This document shows, one piece after another, positions 42,021 through 50,995 of a stretch of 64,000 nt of DNA. This DNA comes from Microbacterium luteolum (GTDB lineage Bacteria; Actinomycetota; Actinomycetes; Actinomycetales; Microbacteriaceae). Numbering within the stretch: position 1 is the first letter of the stretch; each line of letters starts with the position of its first letter. The stretch is taken from contig NZ_BAAAUN010000001.1 in the NCBI RefSeq assembly GCF_039533965.1, forward strand, positions 3,446,950 through 3,510,949. The letters run 5' to 3'. The translations under genes were made by a program, and so were the position numbers. The notes beneath the pieces are model-generated. The model worked only from the letters and a program-made list of their open reading frames with translations. It was not told the DNA's origin and ran no database searches.

Positions 42021-43459
42021 GCCTCTTCCTGCCGCCGGATCTTCGCGGCCCGAGCGAAGTACGTCACGAGGAACGACAGCACCAGCGCGAAGAACACGCC
42101 GAGGTTCGCGAAGGCGAAGGGGCCGTCGGCGCCACCGACGAGGAACAGCAGATAGCCCTGCCAGTTGTTCCATGGTGCGGCATCCGCGAAGCCGTTCAGC
42201 ACGAGCCCCCAGCCGATCACGCTCGTCACGACCATGGTGCCGATCGACGTCCAGTCCCAGGCGCCGTAACGGCCGCGGCTGTCGAACAGCGCGTCCTCGT
42301 CGTAGTCCTTCCTGCGGCGCAGGATGTCGGCGATGAGGATGCCGGCCCAGGACGCGAGCGGCACGCCGAGCGTGATGAGGAAGCTCTGGAACGGGCCGAG
42401 GAAGTCGGTCGCGAAGAACACCACGAAGACCGTGCCGATCGTGAGGATCACGCCGTCGATCGCGGCCGCAGAGGGACGGGGGATGCGGATGCCGAGGCTC
42501 AGCAGCGTCAGCCCGGAGGAGTAGATGCCGAGCACCGCGCCCGAGACCAGCGCGAGCACAGCGGTCAGCAGGAACGGCACGAGCACCCAGACCGGGAGGA
42601 TCGAGGCGAGTGCGCCGATCGGGTCGGCGGCGATCGCGTTCATCAGCTCGTCGTCCGAGCCCCCGAGCAGCAGGCCGAAGACCACCAGGATCACCGGGGC
42701 CACCGAGCCGCCGATCGTGTTCCAGGCGACGATCGCGCCGTCGGATGCCGTGCGCTTCTGGTAGCGCGACCAGTCCGCGGCGATGTTGATCCAGCCGAGT
42801 CCGAAGCCGGTCATCACCATGACGAGGGCGCCGATCACCTGGCCGATGCCGCCGTCGGGGCGCGCCATCACGGCCGCGAGGTCGATGCTCGGCGCCGCGA
42901 GGATGATGTAGAGGACCGTCACGACGCCGGTGATCCAGGTCAGCACCGACTGCAGCTTCATGATCGTGTGATACCCGAGGACGGATGCCGTGACGATGAG
43001 CGCGGCGACGATCACGGTCGCGATGATCTTCAGCGCGACGCTGTCGCCGTCACCGCCGAGCTGCGTGATGATCGTCGCGGTCGCGAGCACGGCGAGGATC
43101 GCGAGGAACGTCTCCCAGCCGATCGACGTCAGCCACGAGATGATGCCCGGCACCTTCTGCCCCTGCACGCCGAACGCGGCACGGGAGAGCACCATGGTCG
43201 GCGCCGAGCCGCGCTTGCCGGCGATCGCGATGAGCCCGCACAGCAGGAACGACACCACGATGCCGATGATCGACACGAGCGTCGCCTGCCAGAACGAGAT
43301 GCCGAAGCCCAGCACGAACGATCCGTACGACATGCCGAACACCGACACGTTCGCCGCGAACCAGGGACAGAACAGGTCGCGCGGCTTCGCGTTCCGCTCG
43401 GATTCGGGGATGATCTCGATGCCCGCGCGCTCGATGAGAGCAGGCTTGATGTCCGTCAT
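42017..43459 (-). CDS. NCS1 family nucleobase/purine-cytosine permease
   Basis: 480 residues, about 12 membrane helices. PRDLFCPWFAANVS near the N terminus and GFGLGWINIAADWSRYQ are typical of NCS1 cytosine/purine permeases. Imports a nucleobase, hydantoin or related heterocycle with Na+ or H+. Start at 43459, weak ribosome site. First gene of a two-gene operon with the cysteine hydrolase. Confidence 0.88.
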   Translation of the reverse strand: MTDIKPALIERAGIEIIPESERNAKPRDLFCPWFAANVSVFGMSYGSFVLGFGISFWQATLVSIIGIVVSFLLCGLIAIAGKRGSAPTMVLSRAAFGVQGQKVPGIISWLTSIGWETFLAILAVLATATIITQLGGDGDSVALKIIATVIVAALIVTASVLGYHTIMKLQSVLTWITGVVTVLYIILAAPSIDLAAVMARPDGGIGQVIGALVMVMTGFGLGWINIAADWSRYQKRTASDGAIVAWNTIGGSVAPVILVVFGLLLGGSDDELMNAIAADPIGALASILPVWVLVPFLLTAVLALVSGAVLGIYSSGLTLLSLGIRIPRPSAAAIDGVILTIGTVFVVFFATDFLGPFQSFLITLGVPLASWAGILIADILRRRKDYDEDALFDSRGRYGAWDWTSIGTMVVTSVIGWGLVLNGFADAAPWNNWQGYLLFLVGGADGPFAFANLGVFFALVLSFLVTYFARAAKIRRQEEA

Positions 43460-43494
43460 GGACACATCTTGGCACTGCGCGGGCGTGCCGGGGG

Positions 43495-44784
43495 TCAGGC
43501 CGTGAAGAACGACTCCGCGGTGCGGGAGAGGTCGTAGAGGTCGGAGACCCCGGCGAGCTCGCGCGCGGAGTGCATCGACAGGATCGGGATGCCGACGTCG
43601 ACGGTGCGGATGCCGAGGCGCGTCGCGGTGATCGGGCCGATCGTCGAGCCGCACGGCACGGAGTTGTTCGACACGAACTCCTGCGTCGTGACGCCGACCC
43701 GCTCGCACCATGCCCGCCAGGCGGCCGTGCCGACGGCATCCGTCGCATAGCGCTGGTTGGCGTTGAGCTTCAGGATGGGGCCGGACCCGAGCACGGGCTG
43801 CACGACCGGGTCGTGCTTGGCGATGTAGTTCGGGTGCACGGAATGGCCGACGTCGCTGGACAGGCACCACGACGAGGCGTAGGCCCGTCGGCGATCGGAG
43901 GCATCGGCGCCGAGCCCGGCGTACAGGCGCTCGAGCACGTCCTCGAGGAAGGGGCCCGCAGCTCCGGAGCGGGACGCCGAGCCGAGCTCCTCGTGGTCGA
44001 ACGCGGCGAGCACCGCGATCGGGGCCTTCGTGCGCGTACGGTCGGCGATCTCGCCGAGAGCGACCACCCCGGCGTGCACGGACGCGAGGTCGTCGAGGCG
44101 TCCGGAGGCGAAGAACGCGTCATCCTTCCCGAAGACGGCGCCGCGTGCCGTGTCGGCGGCCACGACGTCGTAGCCGCGGATGTCGGATGCCGTGACGCCG
44201 GCGGACGCGCCGAGCTCGGCGAGGATGTCGGCCTGGGTCGGGTCGCCGAGGCCCCAGACGGGCTGCGTCTCGGTCTGCTTGTCGAGGGAGAGGCCGTTGT
44301 TCGCACCGCGGTCCAGGTGGATCGCCAGCTGAGGCAGGCGCAGCAGGGGTCCGGTGTCGGCCAGCACCACCCGGCCGTCGGCGAGGGCGAGGCGACCGGC
44401 CAGGCGAAGCTCGCGGTCGAGCCAGGAGTTCAGGAGCGGGCCGCCGTAGACCTCGACCGCCGCCTGCAGCCATCCGCGGGCGCCGGTGGTCGGCTGCGGC
44501 TTGAGCTTGAACCCGGGGGAGTCGGTGTGCGCGCCGAAGACGTGCGCGAGCGTCGTCGCCGCGGCATCCGTCGGCACCACCCAGGCGATCGCGGCTCCGT
44601 CGCGGACGACCACGAAGCGGCCGCCGGCCTGTGCGGGCCACGCGTCCTCCTCCTGCAGTCGGGTGAACCCGGCGGCCTCGAGGCGGCGCGCGACCTCCGC
44701 AGCCGCGTGATAGCTCGACGGCGAGGCGGCGACGAAGTCGGCGAGATCCTCGGCGTGGGCGAGAGCATCCGGGGTGACGGGCAT
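43495..44784 (-). CDS. M18 family aminopeptidase
   Basis: 429 residues, usual length. Di-zinc ligands recognisable in GAHTDSPG (His), SGRLDDL (Asp), FDHEELGS (catalytic Glu and ligand), SSDVGHS and MHSARE (His). Removes acidic or neutral N-terminal residues from peptides; housekeeping peptidase. Single gene. Confidence 0.93.
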   Translation of the reverse strand: MPVTPDALAHAEDLADFVAASPSSYHAAAEVARRLEAAGFTRLQEEDAWPAQAGGRFVVVRDGAAIAWVVPTDAAATTLAHVFGAHTDSPGFKLKPQPTTGARGWLQAAVEVYGGPLLNSWLDRELRLAGRLALADGRVVLADTGPLLRLPQLAIHLDRGANNGLSLDKQTETQPVWGLGDPTQADILAELGASAGVTASDIRGYDVVAADTARGAVFGKDDAFFASGRLDDLASVHAGVVALGEIADRTRTKAPIAVLAAFDHEELGSASRSGAAGPFLEDVLERLYAGLGADASDRRRAYASSWCLSSDVGHSVHPNYIAKHDPVVQPVLGSGPILKLNANQRYATDAVGTAAWRAWCERVGVTTQEFVSNNSVPCGSTIGPITATRLGIRTVDVGIPILSMHSARELAGVSDLYDLSRTAESFFTA

Positions 44785-44869
44785 GGCGTGACCTTCCTGC
44801 AGGGGTGTCCTTCGATCGTAGGCGGCACGACGCTCTCGACCTGTTCATCTCCCGTTCGCGACGATCGAC

Positions 44870-44875
44870 TATGGT
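44870..44875 (+). promoter_or_regulatory. -10 element TATGGT for the riboswitch transcript
   Basis: TATGGT just upstream of the riboswitch; start of transcription expected near 44882, placing the aptamer at the 5' end of the RNA. No good -35. Confidence 0.4.
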
Positions 44876-44881
44876 GTACCG

Positions 44882-44988
44882 CGATAGCGCCTAGGGTTCC
44901 GGGGTTCGCGCCCGACTGGTCCGAGCGGCGCCACGGTCCGCCTCCGCAGGCGAGCCGTCATCTGACAGGACAAAAGCCCGGAGGACCC
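44882..44988 (+). promoter_or_regulatory. Guanidine-I (ykkC) type riboswitch
   Basis: Carries the conserved ykkC blocks in order: CTAGGGTTCCG (44891-44901), ACTGGTCCGAG (44915-44925), an ACGG-containing stem (44933-44936), and GGACAAAAGCCCGGAGG (44968-44984). Guanidine-I aptamers sense guanidinium; related ykkC subtypes sense ppGpp, PRPP or nucleoside diphosphates, and I cannot fully exclude those. GACCCT (44984-44989) can pair with AGGGTC (45015-45020) at the ribosome site, so control is probably at translation. Confidence 0.82.
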
Positions 44989-45025
44989 TGTTCGTCGCGC
45001 CCGCGTCGAACGGAAGGGTCTCGTC

Positions 45026-45889
45026 ATGTCCCCTCTCGCGTTCGTCCTCGTCTTCGGCGCCGCCATCGCCCACGCGGCTTGGAATGTCATCGCGCACGGT
45101 GTGAGCCGAGCGGGCTTCCCCTTCCTGTGGTGGGGCGCCGTCAGCAGCACGCTCGTGTGGATCGGCGCCGTGCCGTTCACGGGCGGGCTCGGCGCCGAGG
45201 ATCTCGGCTCGTTCGCGCTCGGCGTCGGCGTCTCCGCGACGCTGCACGTCGGCTACATGGTGGTGCTGCAACGCGGCTACCGCGAGGGGAACCTGTCCAC
45301 CGTGTACGCGACGGCGCGCGGCACCGGACCGTTCCTGTCGGTGATCGTCGCCGTGCTGCTGCTGGGCGAGCGGCCCTCGGCCGTCGCGCTCGTGGGCGTC
45401 GCCGCGATCATCGTCGGCGTCGTGGCGATCGGTCTCGTCGATCGGGGGATGGGAGCGCAGACCCGTCGGATCGACCCCGGCCTGCTGTTCGGGCTGCTCA
45501 CCGGTGTCGCGATCGCGATCTACACGATCTGGGATGCGCACGCGGTGCGCACCTGGAACCTCTCCCCGGTCGCGTTCATGGTCGGGACCACTCTGCTGCA
45601 GGTGCCGTTCTACTCGTTCGCGGTGCGTCGGCGCTGGGACGCGGTCTGGGCGCTCGGTCGCCTGCACTGGCGGCGGATCCTCGTGTTCGGCATCCTGTCG
45701 CCGCTGTCGTACATCCTCGTGCTGACCGCCGTACAGATCGCGCCCGTCGCCCTCGTCGCGCCCCTGCGCGAGGTCAGCGTGGTGCTCGTCAGCCTGTTCG
45801 GCGTGGTGGTGCTGCGGGAGTCGCGACCGTGGTGGCGCATCGCGGCATCGCTGGTCGTGGTCCTCGGGATCGTGCTGCTCGCCGTGTGA
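45026..45889 (+). CDS. EamA/DMT family transporter under riboswitch control
   Basis: 287 residues, ten predicted membrane helices in two EamA repeats. ATG at 45026 with GGAAGGG about eight bases upstream, part of the region that may be masked by the riboswitch. Relative of small multidrug-resistance pumps, some of which export guanidinium, so guanidinium or derivative export is a reasonable hypothesis. Ends 21 bp from the convergent response-regulator gene. Confidence 0.88.
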   Translation: MSPLAFVLVFGAAIAHAAWNVIAHGVSRAGFPFLWWGAVSSTLVWIGAVPFTGGLGAEDLGSFALGVGVSATLHVGYMVVLQRGYREGNLSTVYATARGTGPFLSVIVAVLLLGERPSAVALVGVAAIIVGVVAIGLVDRGMGAQTRRIDPGLLFGLLTGVAIAIYTIWDAHAVRTWNLSPVAFMVGTTLLQVPFYSFAVRRRWDAVWALGRLHWRRILVFGILSPLSYILVLTAVQIAPVALVAPLREVSVVLVSLFGVVVLRESRPWWRIAASLVVVLGIVLLAV

Positions 45890-45910
45890 GCGGAGCGACC
45901 CGAGAGTTCG

Positions 45911-46567
<657 letters not shown>

Positions 46568-46608
46568 GAGGGAAGCCTAACGGCGCGGGCTGGGGCCTGC
46601 TCGTATGT

Positions 46609-46630
46609 AGACCTTTGGCCAAAAAGGTCT
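46609..46630. promoter_or_regulatory. Inverted repeat, candidate response-regulator site
   Basis: AGACCTTT (46609-46616) and AAAGGTCT (46623-46630) around GGCCAA. Placed between the divergent regulator and peptide genes. GACCTTTGGCC recurs at 48013-48023 on the far side of the kinase gene. Confidence 0.6.
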
Positions 46631-46716
46631 AGCTGCAAGTCAGATGTGCTCACTGCGCTGCGCCGAGAAGATGGGTACAGACATCGACAAACGACTAGGA
46701 ATCGGAGGTGAGTGTT

Positions 46717-46764
46717 ATGACTTTCTGGCAGCAGGTTGGCAAGTTCTTTGGTCTTCACAGCTAG
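46717..46764 (+). CDS. 15-residue peptide gene upstream of the histidine kinase
   Basis: ATG at 46717, GGAGGTG ribosome site eight bases upstream, stop TAG at 46762-46764. Encodes MTFWQQVGKFFGLHS. Hydrophobic residues at 3, 4, 7, 10, 11 and 13 give one face of an amphipathic helix; one Lys, one His. No export signal. 23 of 48 bases are G or C, and codons such as TTT, GTT, GGT and CTT are uncommon in the neighbours. 29 bp before the kinase start, so on the same transcript. Could be a signal peptide, a leader, or a small lytic peptide. Confidence 0.6.
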   Translation: MTFWQQVGKFFGLHS

Positions 46765-46793
46765 GCTACCTGGCGAATAGGAGATAGTGAAGC

Positions 46794-47936
46794 ATGGCCT
46801 TCGACCACTCAGCCCGAGCATCCGCGGATACGTTCCGCTTGGCTCGTGGTGAGAAGCTCAGCACGATCGAGCGGATCGTCGTTCTGGTCATCGTTTCCAT
46901 CACCGTCGCCACGGACCTCATAGGCTTCTTCACCACACCAGGGGTGAACCCGATCGCATTGCTCGTGAGCATCGCCTCGACGGCGGCGTTCACTCTTTAC
47001 CTCTGGAAGCCCCTCATCGCGACATGCGCCCTCGGCGCCGTGTTCGCCCTCTCCTTCATCCCCGGGTCAGAGCTTCAGGTTCTGACCGCCGCCGCTGTCG
47101 CCGCTGGGCTGGTCATGCGGTTGGGGTGGACTTCCCTGATCCTCTCCTACACAGGTGCGTTCCTCGTCGCTGCGGCGCTCGTCGCAAACGGCGACGCCGA
47201 AGCCAACGTGAACGTCGGGCTGTACCTCGTCTTCGCCACGGTGGCCGGCGCTGTGGGCTTCGCCTTGCGGCTGGCCTTCGCGCGGGGCCGCCGACTCGAA
47301 CTGCAACTCATCGAGCAGGCGGAACAGGAGAAAGAAGCAGTGCTCGCCGAGCGACGATGGATCGCCGGCGAGCTGCATGACAGCATCGCCCACCACCTCA
47401 CCGTGGTGGCGCTGCACGTGCAGATGCTCGAGGACCCCTCCACCAGCAACGATTCACGAGAGGCGATCCGCGTCGCCGCGAGAAAGGCGATGGCGGATCT
47501 CCGATTCGTGATCGAACTCGCGGATGACGGACCGCGCTCCGCCGAGATGCAGACGGGTGACCTCGCCGACGCGATCGACGAGGCCCGGCAGGAGTTCGAA
47601 TCCGCCGGTCACCCCGTGCGCCTCGAAGGCGACCTTCGGGACGAGCGCATCCCGCGCGCAGCCGAGATCGTGCTCGCGCGCATCGTGCGCGAGTCCGCCA
47701 CGAACATCCTGAAGTACGCCGGACCCGGAGAGGTGCTCATCAGTCTCGACATCGACGACGACGCGGCAACGCTCACGCTGCGCAGTCCCCTCCCGACCAC
47801 GCCCCGACGCGAACTGTCCTCCAGCCGCACCGGCCTCGGCCGGATGGCGGAGCGGGTGATCGGCGCGAGTGGAGAGTTCAGTGCGGGTGAGGTCGACGGA
47901 CACTGGCTGGTCTCCGCCCGCCTTCCCATCGCGTGA
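46794..47936 (+). CDS. Sensor histidine kinase, NarL-type (HisKA_3)
   Basis: 380 residues. Four to six membrane helices in 25-165 with very short loops and no extracellular sensor domain; coiled linker (165-185); HisKA_3 dimerisation with H195 in GELHDSIAHHL; HATPase at 280-378 with N in ESATNILKYA and G-box GLGRM. Start 46794 with GGAGA upstream. Kinases with only membrane helices commonly sense membrane-active peptides or envelope stress. Partner of the divergent LuxR regulator. Confidence 0.93.
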   Translation: MAFDHSARASADTFRLARGEKLSTIERIVVLVIVSITVATDLIGFFTTPGVNPIALLVSIASTAAFTLYLWKPLIATCALGAVFALSFIPGSELQVLTAAAVAAGLVMRLGWTSLILSYTGAFLVAAALVANGDAEANVNVGLYLVFATVAGAVGFALRLAFARGRRLELQLIEQAEQEKEAVLAERRWIAGELHDSIAHHLTVVALHVQMLEDPSTSNDSREAIRVAARKAMADLRFVIELADDGPRSAEMQTGDLADAIDEARQEFESAGHPVRLEGDLRDERIPRAAEIVLARIVRESATNILKYAGPGEVLISLDIDDDAATLTLRSPLPTTPRRELSSSRTGLGRMAERVIGASGEFSAGEVDGHWLVSARLPIA

Positions 47937-47948
47937 GCCGCGGCACGG

Positions 47949-48141
47949 TATAGTGGGCCGACGCATCGCGTGAGTTCTCCGCGAATGTGGACGAAAGTCC
48001 ACGAAAGGTCTCGACCTTTGGCCCTACGATCAGGGCCCTCCTCCGAAATATCCTGGAGGCTCCCCAGATAAAGCGTCCCCAGCGCTGCGATCGCGAGCGC
48101 GGTCTTTCTGGCTTCTGAAACACTTGCGCGCTCGCGATCGC
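47949..48141 (+). ncRNA. Structured non-coding stretch, candidate small RNA
   Basis: TATAGT (47949-47954) could be a -10. It is followed by four hairpins: GTGGAC-GAAA-GTCCAC with a GNRA loop (47987-48002), AAAGGTC-TC-GACCTTT (48004-48019), GGCCCT-ACGATC-AGGGCC (48020-48037), and a 15-bp stem (48087-48101 with 48127-48141). It lies between the convergent ends of the kinase and GntR genes, with no credible protein frame. Orientation and existence as a transcript are inference. Confidence 0.4.
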
Positions 48142-48216
48142 CTTCTGTCCCTCCGGACATCGCGACTTCGTCGCGTCCGACGTCGGGATGGAACTGCCGA
48201 TGCGGCGAGTGCGCCT

Positions 48217-48960
48217 CTAGCCGCCCACGGCCCGCATGTAGTGACCGTCGTTCGAGATCCCGGATGCCGCGACGGTGAACCGCACGACCTCGCTGAGGTA
48301 CCTGTCCTCCGACGCCTCGAAGATCCGGCCCTCGGAATCCCGCGATGTGCGGCTGAGCCGCAGGATCGGCGTGCCTCGGGGCACCCGCAGCAGCACGGCG
48401 TCCTGGTCATCCGCCGCCACGGCGTCGATCACGTGCTGCAGGCTCACGATCGGATGCCCGACCGACGCCAGGTGCTCCGTGATCGAGACCTCGTCGAGGT
48501 CGACCTCGAAGAGCCGCCGACCCGCGACCTCGGTGTACGCCAGGCGCTCCAGCATCGTCGGACGCCCGTCGAGCAGTCGGAGGCGGACGACGCTGACGAT
48601 CGTGTCATCGGGCTCCACGCCCAGTGCGGCGGCGAGGTCGCCGGCGCGCCGCAGACTCAGCTCCTGTGTCTGCGCACCGGGGGAAACGCCGAGCTCCCGC
48701 GCCCATCGCGTGAACGGGACGGAGACGTCGACGGCCTGGTTCGCCTTCCGCGCGACCACGCGCGCCGGTCGTCCGCGGCTCGTCTCGATCAGGCCCTCAC
48801 CGCGCAGCGCGGCCAGCGCATTGCGGATGGGGCCGCGCGAGGTGTGCCACTTCTCCGCGAGCTCCGCCTCGGTCGGAACGTCATCGCCCGGACGCAGCGC
48901 GCCCGCGGCGATCTGGTCGCGGAGGTCGTCCGCGATCTGGGTGTACACAGCTTCAGCCAC
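48217..48960 (-). CDS. GntR family regulator with UTRA domain (PhnF-like)
   Basis: 247 residues: winged helix (1-70, AELAEKWHTSRGPIRNALAAL) and UTRA effector domain (about 90-240). This arrangement matches PhnF-type regulators of phosphonate genes. Divergent from phnD; AT-rich TAGGTACATT (48963-48972) and TTAGGTATATATC (49058-49070) in the gap are candidate binding sites. Confidence 0.88.
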   Translation of the reverse strand: MAEAVYTQIADDLRDQIAAGALRPGDDVPTEAELAEKWHTSRGPIRNALAALRGEGLIETSRGRPARVVARKANQAVDVSVPFTRWARELGVSPGAQTQELSLRRAGDLAAALGVEPDDTIVSVVRLRLLDGRPTMLERLAYTEVAGRRLFEVDLDEVSITEHLASVGHPIVSLQHVIDAVAADDQDAVLLRVPRGTPILRLSRTSRDSEGRIFEASEDRYLSEVVRFTVAASGISNDGHYMRAVGG

Positions 48961-49129
48961 ATAGGTACATTACTTGATCACCTCGGAGAGCGGCACCTCG
49001 TTCCGTCAGAGTTCACTCAGGCGAATGGCGGGTAAACGACCGTTGAACTCTTCCAAGTTAGGTATATATCTCGACCGAGTGCGTGCGAGAGTCTTCCGTG
49101 GATCACCCCTCCCACCCTGAAAGGTCCTC
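48961..49129. promoter_or_regulatory. Intergenic control region of the phosphonate operon
   Basis: Two TAGGTAYAT-like elements, near 48963 beside the gntR start and near 49059 some 70 bp before phnD. Their similarity suggests one GntR dimer site for each gene. Confidence 0.4.
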
Positions 49130-50059
49130 ATGAAGCTTCGCGCTCTCCCTGCCCTCGCCGGCGCGGCGATCCTCGCCCTCGGTCTCGCCGCCTGTTCCGG
49201 CTCGGCCGAGGCCACCGGCACCCCAGGAGCCGACGAGTCGTCGTCGACGACCAGCTTCGCGGTCGACGAGAACACCCTCGTCTTCGGCGTCGTCCCCGAC
49301 TCGGTCGACACCGAGACCAACTACCAGCCGCTGATGGACTACATCGCCGAGATCACCGGCAAGACGGTCGAGTACCACGAGTCCACCGACTACGCCGCCC
49401 TGATCGAGGCCGCGGTCGCCGGCAAGGTCGACGTCGCGTCGTTCTCCGGCTTCACCTACGTCACCGCCACGAACAACGGCGCCAAGCTCACGCCCATCTC
49501 CTCCATCGTCACGGACGAGGGCCAGGAGCCCGGGTACTACTCGCAGGCGATCGTCCCCAAGGACAGCGACATCTCCAGCATCGCCGACTTCAAGGGCAAG
49601 AAGGTCTGCTTCGTCGACCCGTCCTCGACGTCGGGCTACCTCTTCCCCTCGTACAACCTGCTCAAGGCCGGCATCGACCCGAAGACCGACATCACGCCGG
49701 TGTTCGCCGGCAAGCACGACGTCAGCGTGCAGAAGACCGGTGAGGGCGTCGAGTGCGAGGCCGGCTTCGCCGAGGACTCCGAGGTCGAGAAGTCGGACGC
49801 CGTGAAGGTCATCGACGAGACCATGGTGCCGGGTGCCCCGCTGGTCTTCTCGTCGACGCTCCCCGAGGAGGTCTCCCAGAAGCTGGTCGACGGCCTCGCC
49901 GAGATCACCATCGACGACATCATCGCTGCCGGCATCGACAGCGCCGACTCCGACTCGTTCCGCAGCGTCTTCTACGCCACGAAGCCGGTCGACGACGCGT
50001 ACTACGACCTCATCCGCGACATCTGCAAGGAAACCGAAGCGGAGCAGTGCCAGGGCTGA
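49130..50059 (+). CDS. phnD: Phosphonate ABC transporter, substrate-binding lipoprotein
   Basis: 309 residues. Lipobox LAAC with C22, then PhnD/SsuA/transferrin-like fold (VFGVVPD, DVASFSGFTY, GKKVCFVDPSSTSGY). Binds phosphonates or related anions outside the membrane. ATG at 49130 with GAAAGG upstream. First gene of a seven-gene run ending at 55733. Confidence 0.93.
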   Translation: MKLRALPALAGAAILALGLAACSGSAEATGTPGADESSSTTSFAVDENTLVFGVVPDSVDTETNYQPLMDYIAEITGKTVEYHESTDYAALIEAAVAGKVDVASFSGFTYVTATNNGAKLTPISSIVTDEGQEPGYYSQAIVPKDSDISSIADFKGKKVCFVDPSSTSGYLFPSYNLLKAGIDPKTDITPVFAGKHDVSVQKTGEGVECEAGFAEDSEVEKSDAVKVIDETMVPGAPLVFSSTLPEEVSQKLVDGLAEITIDDIIAAGIDSADSDSFRSVFYATKPVDDAYYDLIRDICKETEAEQCQG

Positions 50060-50084
50060 CGCCCCGAGCCCGCTTGACCGTGCG

Positions 50085-50129
50085 CTTCGACAGGCTCAGC
50101 GACCCAGTGGGTCCCTGAGCCTGTCGAAG
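50085..50129. repeat. Repeat family B, 45-bp palindrome
   Basis: Two 22-base arms around one central G, with a single mismatch; arms begin CTTCGACAGGCTCAG. Sits between phnD and phnC, where it could fold in the mRNA and lower expression of downstream genes relative to phnD. Confidence 0.85.
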
Positions 50130-50167
50130 GGCCATCCACCTCTCGCTCGATCTCACCAGGAGAACCC

Positions 50168-50995
50168 ATGAACGCGGCATCCGATGCCCTCATCCGCCTC
50201 GAGGGCGTGACGAAGACCTTCGGGTCCACCACCGCGCTGAAGGGCGCCTCGCTGCAGGTCTCCCGCGGCGAGATCGTCGTGCTTCTCGGCCTCAGCGGCT
50301 CGGGCAAGTCGACGCTGCTCCGCCATCTCGACGGCCTGGAGCTCCCGACCGCCGGGTCGGTCGAGGTGCTCGGCCAGCAGGTGCCGGCGCTGAAGGGCCG
50401 GGCGCTGCGCAACCTGCGCAGCCGTGTGGGCTTCATCTTCCAGCAGTTCGAGCTCGTGCCCTCGCTCACGGTGCTGGAGAACGTGCTCACCGGATCCCTC
50501 TCGGGGGTGCGCGGTCCGCGCCTCGGCCTCTGGGGCTACTCGAAGGCCGCGAAGCTCACCGCCCTCGAGCACCTCGATCGCGTGGGCCTGCTCGACCGCG
50601 CGTATCAGCGCAGCGACACCCTCTCCGGCGGACAGCAGCAGCGCGTGGCCATCGCCCGTGCCCTCATGCAGAAGCCCGACATCCTGCTCGCCGACGAGCC
50701 CGTCGCCTCGCTCGACCCGGAATCGAGCGACCAGGTCATGGCGCTGATCCGCGAGATCGCCGCCGACGAGGGGCTCACGGTCGTCTGCAGCCTGCACCAG
50801 GTCGATCTCGCGATCTCCTGGGCCGACCGCATCGTCGGCCTCCGGCACGGCGAGATCGTGCTCGACATGCCGACCACCGACCTCACCAAGGCCGAGGTCA
50901 TGGAGATCTACGGCCGCGTCGCGACGACGACCGCCGAGATCGCCGCCGTCACGATGGAACTCGCCGAAGCCGCGTCGCAGGTGGCTGCGTCATGA
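50168..50995 (+). CDS. phnC: Phosphonate ABC transporter, ATP-binding protein
   Basis: 275 residues. Walker A GLSGSGKST (41-49), Q-loop FQQFELVPSL, signature LSGGQQQR, Walker B LLADEP. PhnC-type ATPase of the phosphonate importer. ATG at 50168 with CAGGAG upstream. Overlaps phnE by ATGA. Confidence 0.95.
   Translation: MNAASDALIRLEGVTKTFGSTTALKGASLQVSRGEIVVLLGLSGSGKSTLLRHLDGLELPTAGSVEVLGQQVPALKGRALRNLRSRVGFIFQQFELVPSLTVLENVLTGSLSGVRGPRLGLWGYSKAAKLTALEHLDRVGLLDRAYQRSDTLSGGQQQRVAIARALMQKPDILLADEPVASLDPESSDQVMALIREIAADEGLTVVCSLHQVDLAISWADRIVGLRHGEIVLDMPTTDLTKAEVMEIYGRVATTTAEIAAVTMELAEAASQVAAS

Noticed and set aside
47984..48070. 28-codon plus-strand frame starting ATGTGGACG inside the structured stretch
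   Set aside because: No ribosome site, and its codons run through the hairpins; structure explains the sequence better.
47609..48160. Minus-strand reading frame (183 codons) with a short hydrophobic stretch, overlapping the kinase 3' end
   Set aside because: No ribosome site, mostly antisense to the kinase, Arg/Ser-rich composition typical of shadow frames, and it runs through the hairpin chain.
50002..50490. Minus-strand frame across phnD-phnC junction with PSTGSGT sequence
   Set aside because: It is the palindromic repeat read from the other strand; no start context and antisense to two real genes.
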